Notes under the pieces: generated by a model | Database searches by the model: none | Told to the model about the DNA's origin: nothing | What the model saw: the letters and a program-made list of their open reading frames with translations, nothing else | Program-made: the position numbers and the translations under genes | Source: Acetobacteraceae bacterium | Lineage (GTDB): Bacteria; Pseudomonadota; Alphaproteobacteria; Acetobacterales; Acetobacteraceae | DNA length: 37,029 nucleotides | Assembly: GCA_027488195.1 (NCBI GenBank) | Contig: JAIYCD010000203.1 | Location: 1 to 37,029 of the forward strand | Reading direction: 5' to 3' | Part shown: one piece after another, positions 8,201 to 17,483 of the stretch | How the letters are laid out: each line of letters opens with the position of its first letter | Numbering within the stretch: the first letter of the stretch is position 1

Positions 8201-9846
8201 CGCGCAGCCACGCCGAGCGCGCACGCCTCTTCGCCCTGCCGCGCTCCTCCTGGGCCGATTACGACGCCTCGCTCATCTCGCGGGGCGGCGGGGTCTTCGC
8301 CCGCAACCTCAAGACCATCCCGCTGAGTGCCGAGGCACGCGCCCTGCTCGGCATCCAGGCCGAGCGCGCGGAGCCCACGGCCATCCTGCAGGCGATCCTG
8401 AAGCTCGACACCGACCTGCTCTATTTCGGCGGCATCGGCACCTATGTGAAAGCCAGCACCGAGAGCCAGGCCGAGGCGGGCGACCGCGCCAATGACGCGA
8501 TCCGCGTGGATGGCCGCGACATCCGCGCCCGCGTGGTGGGCGAGGGCGCCAATCTCGGCGTCACACAGGCAGGCCGCATCGAGATCGCGCGGGCGGGTGC
8601 CCGCATCAACACCGATGCGCTCGACAATTCGGCCGGCGTCAGCACCTCCGACCATGAGGTGAACATCAAGATCCTGCTGGCCGATGCCGAAGCCTCGGGC
8701 GTCATGACGCGCCGCCAGCGCGACGAACTCCTGGCCAGCATGACCGATGAGGTCGCGGCGCTGGTGCTGCGCGACAACCACCTGCAATCCGTCGCCGTCA
8801 CGCTGGAGACGGGCACGGGTGCGGCCGCCCTGCCCGCCCAGGCCGCGCTGATGACGCGCCTGGAGGCCGAGGGCCTGCTGGACCGCGCCCAGGCCGGGCT
8901 GCCCGATGCCGCCTCCATGGCCGCCCGCGCCAAGTCGGGCGACGCGCTCACCCGGCCCGAGATCGTGGCGCTGCTGCCCTTCGCCAAGCTCTGGCTGGGC
9001 GAGGCGATCCTGGCCTCCCCCCTGCCGGACCAGCCGGTCTTCGCGCCGCTGCTCAACGCCTATTTCCCGACCGCGCTCCAGGCCCCGGGCTTCGCAAGCT
9101 TCGTCGCGCGGCACCGGCTGCGGCGCGACCTCATCGCCACGGCACTCGCCAATATGGTGGTGAACCGGCTGGGCTGCGCCGGCCTCGCCCGCCTCGTGGC
9201 CGCCGCCGAACCGGCCGAGGTGGTGGGTGCCGCTTGGCTCGCCGCCGAGCTTTTCGGCCTGGAAGCACGCTTCGAGGCGGCCGAGGCGGCCCCGCCTGGC
9301 CCGCGGCTCGCCGCCCAGGCGGTCCTGCGCGAATTGCTGGAGGCGGCCGCGGTCGAGCTGCTGCCGGCCGCCCGCGCCGGGCTCGAACCCGCCATGGCAA
9401 GCCTCGCCACCGGCATCACCACACTCAGCGAAGCCGCGATGGGCGAGGCGCCGGAGAACCCGGCCCTGCCCGAAGCCCTCGCCCGCTTCATCGCCGCCGC
9501 ACCGCGCCTCGCCGCGGCACCCGCCATCGTGCGGCTGGCGGCGGAGAGCGGCGCCGATCCCGCCGCCGCCGCGCGCGCCTGGGCCGAGGTGGGGGCCGCC
9601 TGCCAGCTCGACGCGCTGGCCGAGGCGGCGCGGCGCATGCCGGCCCCCGGCGTCTATGGCGACCGCGCGCGGGCCGCGCTGCTGGCAGATCTGCGCGCCA
9701 CGCAATTTGGCCTTGCCGCGCAACGCCTGGCCGGCGGCAGCGCCGAACTGCCCGAGGCGCTGCGCCCCGTGCTGGCCGATGCGGCGCTGCAGGGCGACCT
9801 CGCCGCCGTCACCGTCGCGGTGCGCGCGCTGGCCGCCAAGGCGTGA
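5233..9846 (+). CDS. gdhB: NAD-specific glutamate dehydrogenase, large (GDH180-type)
   Basis: ~1537 aa; characteristic segments [126 protein letters not shown]. Confidence 0.96.
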   Translation: [1537 protein letters not shown]

Positions 9847-11087
9847 CGCGCCGCGAATGGGCCTGGTCGAGCTATGACTGGGCGAACAGCGCCTTCCCGA
9901 CGGTGGTTTCCACCTTCGTCATCGCCGCCTACTTCACCCGGGGCATCGCGCCCGATCCGGTGACGGGCCAGGTGATGTGGGGCTGGATGCAGGCCCTGGT
10001 GGGCCTCGCCATCGGCCTGCTCTCGCCGCTGCTGGGCTCCATCGCCGATGCGGGCGGGCGACGGCGGCTGATGCTGCTGATCTGCACGGTGCTGACGGCG
10101 CTCTTCACGGCCGGCATCTGGTTCGCCAAGCCCGAGCCCGGCTATGCCGCCTGGGCGCTGCTTTGCGTGGCGCTCGGCACGCTGTGCTTCGAGCTGGGGA
10201 CCGTCTTCTACAACGCCATGCTGCCCGATGCGACGACGCGCGAGCGGCTGGGCCGCGTCTCCGGCATCGGCTGGGCGATGGGCTATGCGGGCGGCCTGGG
10301 CTGCCTGGTGCTGTGCCTCGCCTTGCTCGTGCAGCCCAACCCCTCCCTCTTCGGGCTGGATCGCGGCGCGGCCGAGCATGTGCGCGCCACCGCGCTGCTC
10401 GTCGCCGCGTGGCTGCTGCTCTTCGCCTGGCCGGTGCTGGTCTTCCTGCCCTCGACGCAGGGGCCGCGCACGCCCTTGCGCCGGGCCGCGACGGAGGGCC
10501 TGGCTGACCTGCTGCGCCTGTTGCGCGGCCTGCCCCGGCAAAAGCTGATCGGCCGCTTCCTGCTGGCGCGGCTGTTCTACACGGATGGCCTGAACGTGCT
10601 CTTCGCCTTCGGCGCGATCTACGCGGCGGGCGTCTTCGGCATGGGCTTCGAGGAAATCCTGCTCTTCGGCATCGCGCTGAACGTGACGGGCGGGATCGGC
10701 GCCTTCGCCGGCGGCTGGGTGGAGGAACGACTTGGCGCGCGCGCCACCATCCTGGCGGCGCTGGTGGCCCTCATGGCGATCGGCGGGGGCATGCTGCTGG
10801 TCGAGAGCAAGGCGGCCTTCTGGGTGCTTGGCGTGATGCTCGGCCTCTTCTTCGGCCCGGCCCAGGCGGCAAGCCGCAGCCTGATGGCGCAGGTGGCGCC
10901 ACCCGATGAGATCGCCGCCTATTTCGGGCTTTTCGCCTTGTCCGGCCGCGCCACGGGCTTCCTCGGACCAGCGGCGCTGGCGCTGGTGACGGATGTCACC
11001 AACAGCCAGCGCGCCGGGATGGCCGTTGTGCTGCTGCTGCTGGCCGTCGGTGCTGCCATCCTGGCGACGCTGCCGCGGGCGCGCTGA
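9843..11087 (+). CDS. MFS transporter, UMF1/Atg22-like family
   Basis: GTG start overlapping the gdh stop (GTGA). MTRREWAWSSYDWANSAFPTVVSTFVIAAYFTRGIAPDPVTGQVMWGWMQ... typical UMF1 N-terminus (YDWANSAF). Confidence 0.87.
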   Translation: MTRREWAWSSYDWANSAFPTVVSTFVIAAYFTRGIAPDPVTGQVMWGWMQALVGLAIGLLSPLLGSIADAGGRRRLMLLICTVLTALFTAGIWFAKPEPGYAAWALLCVALGTLCFELGTVFYNAMLPDATTRERLGRVSGIGWAMGYAGGLGCLVLCLALLVQPNPSLFGLDRGAAEHVRATALLVAAWLLLFAWPVLVFLPSTQGPRTPLRRAATEGLADLLRLLRGLPRQKLIGRFLLARLFYTDGLNVLFAFGAIYAAGVFGMGFEEILLFGIALNVTGGIGAFAGGWVEERLGARATILAALVALMAIGGGMLLVESKAAFWVLGVMLGLFFGPAQAASRSLMAQVAPPDEIAAYFGLFALSGRATGFLGPAALALVTDVTNSQRAGMAVVLLLLAVGAAILATLPRAR

Positions 11088-11090
11088 ACC

Positions 11091-11750
11091 TCAGAGATGC
11101 TTCCGGAAGAAGCTCAGCGTCCGCTCCTGCGCCACCTCTGCATCGGCGGCGACGTAGCTGCCGCGCTCCTCGCAGCCGAAGCCATGGCCGGCGCCGGGAT
11201 AGACGAAGACCTCCACCTCCGGCCGCGCCGCCTGGATCGCGCTGACATCCGAGAGCGGGATCGAGCCGTCCACCTCGCCGAAATGCAGCTGCACCGGGCA
11301 GCGCGGCGTCTCGTCCTTCGCGGCCACGATGCCGCCGCCATACCAGCCGACCGCGGCCCGGAAGGCCGAGCTGCGCACCGCGCCATGCCAGGAGACGGTG
11401 CCGCCCCAGCAATAGCCGACGATCCCGCGCGGCAGCCCGGCCGGCAGCGCGGCCGCGGCGGCCAGGATGTCGAGGAGCGTCAGCTGCTCGTCGATCTTGC
11501 CGCGGAGCGTCCGGCCCTGCGTCACATCCTCGGAGGTATAGCCGAGCTCCACGCCGCGCTCGGTGCGGTCGAACAAGGCGGGGCAGATCACGGCGTAGCC
11601 CGCGGCGGCGAAGCTGTCGGCCACGCGGCGCATGTGGCGGTTCACACCGAAGATCTCCTGGACGATGACGAGGCCGGCCTTGGCATCGGCGGGCCCGGCC
11701 CGGTAGGCGGCGAAGCTGTGGCCATCGGCGGCGGTGAGCGTGATCTGCAT
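11091..11750 (-). CDS. Dienelactone hydrolase family protein
   Basis: GLVIVQEIFGVNRHMRRVADSFAAAGYAVICPALFDR, RGIVGYCWGGTVSW (nucleophile Cys motif GYCWGG), GAGHGF. Confidence 0.9.
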   Translation of the reverse strand: MQITLTAADGHSFAAYRAGPADAKAGLVIVQEIFGVNRHMRRVADSFAAAGYAVICPALFDRTERGVELGYTSEDVTQGRTLRGKIDEQLTLLDILAAAAALPAGLPRGIVGYCWGGTVSWHGAVRSSAFRAAVGWYGGGIVAAKDETPRCPVQLHFGEVDGSIPLSDVSAIQAARPEVEVFVYPGAGHGFGCEERGSYVAADAEVAQERTLSFFRKHL

Positions 11751-11786
11751 GGACGAATCTCCCGGGGGTGATGCTAGATTCCCAGC

Positions 11787-11975
11787 ATGGGCGAGGTCGT
11801 GAATCTTCGGAAGTGGCGCCGCGCGCGCGAAAAGGCGGAGGCCGAGGCGCAGGCCGCGGCCAACCGGACCGCCTTCGGCCGCACCGCGGCCCAGAAGAAG
11901 CGCGACGCGAAGGAGGCCGCCCAGCGGGACGCCCTGCTGGAGGGCAGCCGGATGGACGCTCCCGAAAAGCCCTGA
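11787..11975 (+). CDS. DUF4169 family small protein
   Basis: 62 aa MGEVVNLRKWRRAREKAEAEAQAAANRTAFGRTAAQKKRDAKEAAQRDALLEGSRMD, typical of this alphaproteobacterial family. Confidence 0.82.
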   Translation: MGEVVNLRKWRRAREKAEAEAQAAANRTAFGRTAAQKKRDAKEAAQRDALLEGSRMDAPEKP

Positions 11976-11976
11976 C

Positions 11977-13212
11977 CTAGACCGGCGGATGCAGCTCCGC
12001 CCGCGCGCGGGAGAAGCTGCGCCGGCCGCGCTTGAAGCCCATCAGCACCGGCGAAATCCCGCGCAGCGCCGCCACCGGGTCGGGCGCGTCCACCACCACG
12101 AGATCGGCCGGGTGGCCCACCGCGATGCCGTATTGCTTCAGGCGCAGCACCTTCGCCGAATTGGCGGTGAACATGTCCCAGGTCTGCCGCAGCTCATGCG
12201 CGTCGCCGCGCTGGACCACGTTCGCGTAGAGATTGGCCATGCGGATCAGCTGCGCATCGCCGAAGGGGGTGAAGGGATTCTGCACATTGTTGGTGGAGAG
12301 GTTGCACAAGGCGCCCTGCGCCATCAGCCGATGCGCATCCACCACGCCGCGGCGGATGTTGTGGTCCTGGTCGCGCCCCATCAGGAACAGGTCGGTCGCC
12401 GGCAGCACGGCGAGCGAGACGCCGCTATCGGCCATCATCCTGCCGATGCGGTCCTGGTGTTCGGGCGTGGCGCTTGCGATCTTCGTGCCATGGCCGAAGG
12501 CGACGCGGCCACCCCAGCCGATGCGGTCAGTGATCTCGCAGACCAGGCGCAGATCGAGGTCATTCGGGTCAAACCCGCTATCCAGGTGCATGTCCACATC
12601 CACGTCGAACTCCTGGGCGAGCTCGAAGACGCGGCGGATCTGGCCCGCGCGGTCACGGTCGTAATTGGGTGCCGCGCCGATCACGGTGGCGCCGGATTTC
12701 AGCGCCTCGACCATCAGTTCCTCGGTGCCGGGGCTGTCCAGCAACCCCTCCTGCGGCATCACGCAGATCTCGAGGTCGATCGCCCATTGATAGGCGTCCA
12801 CCAGCGCCTTCACGCCCTGGAAACCGCGCAAGCCCACCAGCGGGTCCACCTCGGCATGGGTGCGCATGGTCATGGTGCCGTGGCTGATCGCTTTCTCGAT
12901 CGTGGCGCGGGCGCGGGCGTTCACATCCTCCACCGTGAAGCTGTGCTTGACGGCCGAGACGCGCTCCATCGCGCGGTGCGGGTTGCGGCCAGGGGCGCAG
13001 CCGCAGCGGTCGATGATGCCGCTCTTGTCGAGGTGGATATGCGTCTCGACGAAGCCGGGCGTCACCAGGCAGCCGCCCGCATCCACCACCTCCCGCGCCG
13101 CGGTCCCGAGATCGGGCGCGATGGCGGTGATGACGCCGCCGGTCACGCCGATATCGGTCATGCTCTCGGCATCGGCGAGGCGGGCGCGGCGCAGCAGCAG
13201 GTCGAATTCCAT
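11977..13212 (-). CDS. Amidohydrolase family protein, cytosine deaminase-like
   Basis: Start refined to MEFDLLLRRARLADAESMTDIGV; VETHIHLDKSGIIDRCG, HAEVDPLVGLRG, VDMHLDSGFDPNDLDL, RVAFGHGTKIA match the CodA-like metal-dependent hydrolase pattern. Confidence 0.82.
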   Translation of the reverse strand: MEFDLLLRRARLADAESMTDIGVTGGVITAIAPDLGTAAREVVDAGGCLVTPGFVETHIHLDKSGIIDRCGCAPGRNPHRAMERVSAVKHSFTVEDVNARARATIEKAISHGTMTMRTHAEVDPLVGLRGFQGVKALVDAYQWAIDLEICVMPQEGLLDSPGTEELMVEALKSGATVIGAAPNYDRDRAGQIRRVFELAQEFDVDVDMHLDSGFDPNDLDLRLVCEITDRIGWGGRVAFGHGTKIASATPEHQDRIGRMMADSGVSLAVLPATDLFLMGRDQDHNIRRGVVDAHRLMAQGALCNLSTNNVQNPFTPFGDAQLIRMANLYANVVQRGDAHELRQTWDMFTANSAKVLRLKQYGIAVGHPADLVVVDAPDPVAALRGISPVLMGFKRGRRSFSRARAELHPPV

Positions 13213-13366
13213 CGGGCAACTCCTTCGGGCAGGAGAACGTTCGCTGAATTCGCGGCATATGACCACCCAAGGGAGGCATGCGGTTGAGACGACTTCGATC
13301 TTGGCCCGAACCGCGCTAGGCTCGACGCGTGGACACACCCGGCCCCACCCCCGCCTCCCCACGGCC

Positions 13367-13381
13367 GCCTCCGGCGGAGGC
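13367..13381 (+). promoter_or_regulatory. Perfect inverted repeat covering the Shine-Dalgarno of aat
   Basis: GCCTCC-GGC-GGAGGC; the paired GGAGG (13376-13380) lies 7 nt before the ATG at 13388. Confidence 0.45.
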
Positions 13382-13387
13382 GCGCTG

Positions 13388-14050
13388 ATGTCGCGCCGCC
13401 AGATGGAAATCACGCCGGAGCTGATGCTGCGGGCCTATCGCATCGGCCTGTTTCCGATGGCCGAGAGCCGCGAGGCGCGCACCCTCTACTGGCTCGATCC
13501 CGAGATGCGCGGCGTGATCCCGCTCACGGGGTTTCACCTCTCGCGCCGCCTCGCGCGGCGGGTGCGGCAGGCCCCCTATCGCATCACCGCCAATGCGGCC
13601 TTCGCGGAGGTCATCGCCGAATGCGCCGCGCCCCGCGCGAGTTCCGCCGATAGCTGGATCAATGCCGAGATCCAGGCGCTCTTCATCGCGCTGCACCGCC
13701 AGGGCCACGCCCATTCCATCGAGGCCTGGGAGGGCGAGGCGCTGGTGGGCGGGCTCTACGGCGTCTCTCTCGGCGGCGCGTTCTTCGGCGAGAGCATGTT
13801 CAGCCGCGCCGATGACGCCTCCAAGATCGCGCTGGTGCATCTGGTGGCGCGGCTCAGGCTGGGCGGCTTCACCCTGCTCGATGCCCAGTTCCAGACGGCG
13901 CATCTGGCGCAGTTCGGCACGGAGGAGGTGCCGCGCGCCCTCTACAAGCAACAACTCGCGGTCGCGGTGGAGGTGCCGGCGCATTTCCCCGCCGAGCCCG
14001 AACCCGAGGCGCTGGCGCGCGAGATCGCGGCGCTGCGCGGCGAGGGCTGA
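13388..14050 (+). CDS. aat: Leucyl/phenylalanyl-tRNA--protein transferase
   Basis: MSRRQMEITPELMLRAYRIGLFPMAESREARTLYWLDPEMRGVIPL..., SWINAEIQALFIALHRQGHAHSIEAWEGEALVGGLYGVSLGGAFFGESMFS, hallmark Aat sequence. Confidence 0.96.
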   Translation: MSRRQMEITPELMLRAYRIGLFPMAESREARTLYWLDPEMRGVIPLTGFHLSRRLARRVRQAPYRITANAAFAEVIAECAAPRASSADSWINAEIQALFIALHRQGHAHSIEAWEGEALVGGLYGVSLGGAFFGESMFSRADDASKIALVHLVARLRLGGFTLLDAQFQTAHLAQFGTEEVPRALYKQQLAVAVEVPAHFPAEPEPEALAREIAALRGEG

Positions 14051-14092
14051 GGCGGGGTTCTGGCCCGCCTGTCCTTCCTCTAACCTTTTGCG

Positions 14093-15037
14093 ATGACCGA
14101 ACCCGCCCCGGAATTCAGCCTCATCGCCCGGCATTTCCGCCCGCTCGCCGGGCCGGGCGCGCTGGGCCTCCTGGATGACGCGGCGCTGCTGACGCCGCCG
14201 CCCGGGCAGCAACTTGTCCTCGCCGCCGATGCGATGGTGGCCGGCGTGCATTTCCTGGCCGACGACCCGCCCGGGACCATCGGCCGCAAGCTGCTGCGGG
14301 TGAACCTCAGCGACCTCGCCGCCATGGGGGCCGAGCCACTGGGCTATCTCATGACCATCGCCCTCACGCCGGACACGGGTGAGGCTTGGGTCGCCGCCTT
14401 CGCGGCCGGCCTCGCCGAGGACCAGCGCGAATTCGGCCTGCAGGTGTTGGGGGGCGACACCGTCTCCACGCCCGGGCCGCTCAGCCTCTCCCTCACCATC
14501 CTGGGCCATGTGCCGCAGGGGGCCGCGCTGCGGCGCGAGGGCGCGCGGCCGGGCGACGACCTCTGGGTGAGCGGGCGGATCGGCGATGGCCATCTCGGCC
14601 TGCGCGCGGCGCGCGGCGAGATCGCGGACCCCGGCGGCGCGCTGGCACGGCGATACCGCCTGCCCGAGCCGCGCCTGGCCCTCGGCCTCGCGCTGCGCGG
14701 CCTGGCGCGGGCCTGCATGGATGTCTCGGACGGGCTTTTGCAGGATGCGGGGCACCTCGCCCGCGCCGGTGCTTGCGCGGTGGTGGTGGAGGCGGCCCGC
14801 ATTCCCGTCTCCGACAGCACGGCGCCCATCACGGCGCTGGCCGCGGGCGGCGATGATTACGAACTGCTCTTCGCGGCGGCGCCCGAACATCACGCGGCGG
14901 TGGAGGCGGCGGGTCTCGCCGCGCGCACCCCTGTCACGCGCCTCGGGCGGTTCACGCCGGGCGCGCCGCGTGTGAGCCTGCGCGACGCCACCGGCCAGGA
15001 CATCACGCCGGCGAAACTCGGCTGGAGCCATCTGTGA
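14093..15037 (+). CDS. thiL: Thiamine-monophosphate kinase
   Basis: GLLDDAALL, AADAMVAGVHF, RVNLSDLAAMGAEPLGYLMTIAL, GDDLWVSGRIGDGHLGL, ACMDVSDGLLQDAGHLARA; ThiL motifs. Confidence 0.94.
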   Translation: MTEPAPEFSLIARHFRPLAGPGALGLLDDAALLTPPPGQQLVLAADAMVAGVHFLADDPPGTIGRKLLRVNLSDLAAMGAEPLGYLMTIALTPDTGEAWVAAFAAGLAEDQREFGLQVLGGDTVSTPGPLSLSLTILGHVPQGAALRREGARPGDDLWVSGRIGDGHLGLRAARGEIADPGGALARRYRLPEPRLALGLALRGLARACMDVSDGLLQDAGHLARAGACAVVVEAARIPVSDSTAPITALAAGGDDYELLFAAAPEHHAAVEAAGLAARTPVTRLGRFTPGAPRVSLRDATGQDITPAKLGWSHL

Positions 15038-16239
15038 CGCAAGACGACGCCCAAGAAAAGCACATGAAGGCCACCATCTGGCGGCTCTTCTTCTGCCAGG
15101 CCCTGATGAACGCCACGATGGTGGGCCAGGCGGCCATGGGGGCGATCATCGGCCACAGCCTCTCGGCCGACCCCGCACTCGCCACCCTGCCCATGGCCGT
15201 GCAGATGACGGCTGTCATGGCGGTCTCCATCCCGGCCTCGATCATCTTCGGCCGCTACGGGCGGCGCGCGGGCTTCACGCTGGGCGCCATCGTCTCCCTC
15301 GCCGGCTCGCTCACCTTCGCACTCGGGGTCTGGCAGCAGGATTTCCTGATCTATTGCCTGGGCTCGGTGCTGGCGGGCGCCGGCTTCGGCATCGCGCAGC
15401 ATTACCGCTTCGCGGCGGCCGAGGCCGCCACGCCCGCCTATCGGCCGCGCGCCATCGCCCTCGTCATGGCGGGGCCGGTGCTGGCGGCGGCCTTCGGGCC
15501 GGAATTGGTGAAACACAGCTATGACGTCTTCATGCCCTACATGTTCCTGGGCACCTACCTGATCCTGGCGCTGCTGCCGGTCGTGTGCCTGGTGCTGCTG
15601 ACCGGCCTCACCCTGCCGCCGCCGCCGCCGCGCGCCGCCGTGACCACGCCGGTCGGCGAGATCATGCGCCGCCCGGCCTTCGTCACCGCCGTGGTCGCGG
15701 GCATGGTGGCCTATGGCACGATGAACCTGGCCATGACGGCCACCCCGCTCGAAATGCTGTTCTGCGGCTTCTCGGTCGGCGCGTCCGCCACCGTCATCCA
15801 GGCGCATGCGATCGCGATGTACGCGCCGGGCTTCGCCACCGGCCACCTGATCACGCGCTTCGGCGTGCGGCCCGTCATCGTGGCGGGTGCGGGGCTGACC
15901 GCCGCCTCCGTCGTGGTGGCGCTGATGGGCGAGAGCTTCTGGCACTTCGCCATCGGCCTCGCGATCCTGGGCGTCGGCTGGAACTTCATGTTCGTGGGTG
16001 CCACGTCACTGCTCGCCACCGCCTATGCGCCGCATGAGCGGGTGCGGGCGCAGGCGGCGAATGACTTCATCGTCTTCGGCACCGTCGCCTGCACGGCCTT
16101 CCTCTCGGGCTATGTGCATGCGCGCTTCGGCTGGAGCCTGCTGAACCTCACGCTGATCCCGCCGCTGGTGGCGGCGCTGGCGCTGCTGGCCTGGCAGAAA
16201 TCCCGGGGCGGGAACGCCGCCCCGGCAGCGGCCCGGTAA
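15034..16239 (+). CDS. MFS transporter
   Basis: GTGA overlap with thiL; 12-TM-like hydrophobic protein with FGRYGRRAGFTLGA loop. Confidence 0.83.
   Translation: MTQDDAQEKHMKATIWRLFFCQALMNATMVGQAAMGAIIGHSLSADPALATLPMAVQMTAVMAVSIPASIIFGRYGRRAGFTLGAIVSLAGSLTFALGVWQQDFLIYCLGSVLAGAGFGIAQHYRFAAAEAATPAYRPRAIALVMAGPVLAAAFGPELVKHSYDVFMPYMFLGTYLILALLPVVCLVLLTGLTLPPPPPRAAVTTPVGEIMRRPAFVTAVVAGMVAYGTMNLAMTATPLEMLFCGFSVGASATVIQAHAIAMYAPGFATGHLITRFGVRPVIVAGAGLTAASVVVALMGESFWHFAIGLAILGVGWNFMFVGATSLLATAYAPHERVRAQAANDFIVFGTVACTAFLSGYVHARFGWSLLNLTLIPPLVAALALLAWQKSRGGNAAPAAAR
16203..16225. terminator. 9-bp perfect inverted repeat near convergent gene ends (no T-tract; weak terminator candidate)
   Basis: CCGGGGCGG-GAACG-CCGCCCCGG, 14 nt before the MFS stop and facing the minus-strand lipoprotein gene. 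Confidence 0.25.
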
Positions 16240-16248
16240 GGGCCCGAC

Positions 16249-16584
16249 CTAGAAGCGGCCCCACACGGCCGAGGGCGCATTCGGCATCATCGGCAGCGAG
16301 GGATCGCCCATCAGATCGGGCGAGGTCACGTCGCCCTCGCCGGTCTGGCGGGGACGCCGGGGGTCGATCGCGTTCAGCTGGTCCATCCGCTGGTCGGCCT
16401 GCATCCCCCGCTGCAACTGTCGCTCCGCGATGGATTCGGGCGTGGGCGGCGGCTGGCCGGGCAGGAGGCGCGGTCCCACTGGGATCGAAGTGGTGATCGG
16501 CGTCGGCAGCGGCGCTGGCGCGGGGGGCGGCGGCGCGGCGCAGGCCGCGGCCAGCAGGGCAATGAGAAGGCTCGGGTAACGCAT
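16249..16584 (-). CDS. Small lipoprotein, unknown function
   Basis: MRYPSLLIALLAAACAAPPPPAPAP: lipobox LAAAC then Pro-rich low-complexity; 111 aa. Confidence 0.68.
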   Translation of the reverse strand: MRYPSLLIALLAAACAAPPPPAPAPLPTPITTSIPVGPRLLPGQPPPTPESIAERQLQRGMQADQRMDQLNAIDPRRPRQTGEGDVTSPDLMGDPSLPMMPNAPSAVWGRF

Positions 16585-16607
16585 GTCGGGATTCCAGGAG
16601 AGGGGGT

Positions 16608-17483
16608 TCAGCGCGGGGAGCGACGGCGGAAATCAGCCACCACCTCCTCCAGCGGCAGGAAGCGGACGCCGGGCTGGCGCTGCATGTGGGTGATCAGCCG
16701 CTCCAGCATCAGCAGCACCTGCGGCCGGCCGGAGACGTCGGGATGGATGGTCATGGGCACCACCGCATAATCATATTCGCGATAAATGAAGTCGAAATGG
16801 TCCCGCCAGATCTGCTCCAGCGCGTGCGGGCTGACATAGCCGTGGCTGTTCGGGAATTTCTTGATGAACATCATGGGCGGCAGGTCATCAAGGTACCAGC
16901 TCGCCGGGATCTCCACGAGGCCGGTCTCGGTCCCCTTGGTGAAGGGCTTCATCCAGCTTTCGGCCGGCTGGCTGTAGTCGATGGGCGTCCAGGCATCGCC
17001 GGTGCGGACGTAATAGGGCTGGGCATCGTCATGCATCAGCGAATGATCGTACTGGATGCCGCGCTCGATCAGGATCTCGATGCTGCGCTCGCTGACCTCC
17101 CACCAGGGGGCCACATAGCCGGCGGGCTTGCGGCCCCAATGCTTCTCGATCAGGCCGATGCACTTGTCGAAGATCGCCTCTTCCTGTGGGCGGCTGAGCG
17201 CCAGCGGGTTCTCGTGGCTGTAGCCGTGCAGGCCGATCTCGTGCCCGGCCCGGGCCACCATGTCGGTGATGTGCGGCCAGCTTTCGATGGTGTGGCCGGG
17301 GATGAAGAAAGACTGCTTGATGCCGAAGCGCTCGAAGAGCTTCAGGATGCGTGGCATGCCCAGCTCGGCCGCGAAAACGCCGCGGCTGATGTCACCCGGG
17401 CTGTCCTCGCCCATATAGCTGCCGAGCCAGCCGGCGACGGCGTCGCAATGCACGCTGAAGGCGCAGATGATCTCCTTGGCCAT
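16608..17483 (-). CDS. Polysaccharide deacetylase family protein
   Basis: Start refined to MAKEIICAFSVHCDAVAGWLGSYMGEDSPGDISRGVFAAELGMPRIL; HEIGLHGYSHENP, APWWEVSERSIEILIERGIQYDHSLMHDD; NodB-homology fold. Confidence 0.88.
   Translation of the reverse strand: MAKEIICAFSVHCDAVAGWLGSYMGEDSPGDISRGVFAAELGMPRILKLFERFGIKQSFFIPGHTIESWPHITDMVARAGHEIGLHGYSHENPLALSRPQEEAIFDKCIGLIEKHWGRKPAGYVAPWWEVSERSIEILIERGIQYDHSLMHDDAQPYYVRTGDAWTPIDYSQPAESWMKPFTKGTETGLVEIPASWYLDDLPPMMFIKKFPNSHGYVSPHALEQIWRDHFDFIYREYDYAVVPMTIHPDVSGRPQVLLMLERLITHMQRQPGVRFLPLEEVVADFRRRSPR

Noticed and set aside
5050-9723. 1557-aa ORF on the minus strand, antisense to almost all of the glutamate dehydrogenase gene
   Set aside because: The translation is low-complexity (Gly/Arg/His/Gln/Ala-rich) with no recognisable domain; the plus strand encodes a clear GDH. 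Stop-free antisense frames are expected in very GC-rich genes with strong third-position bias.
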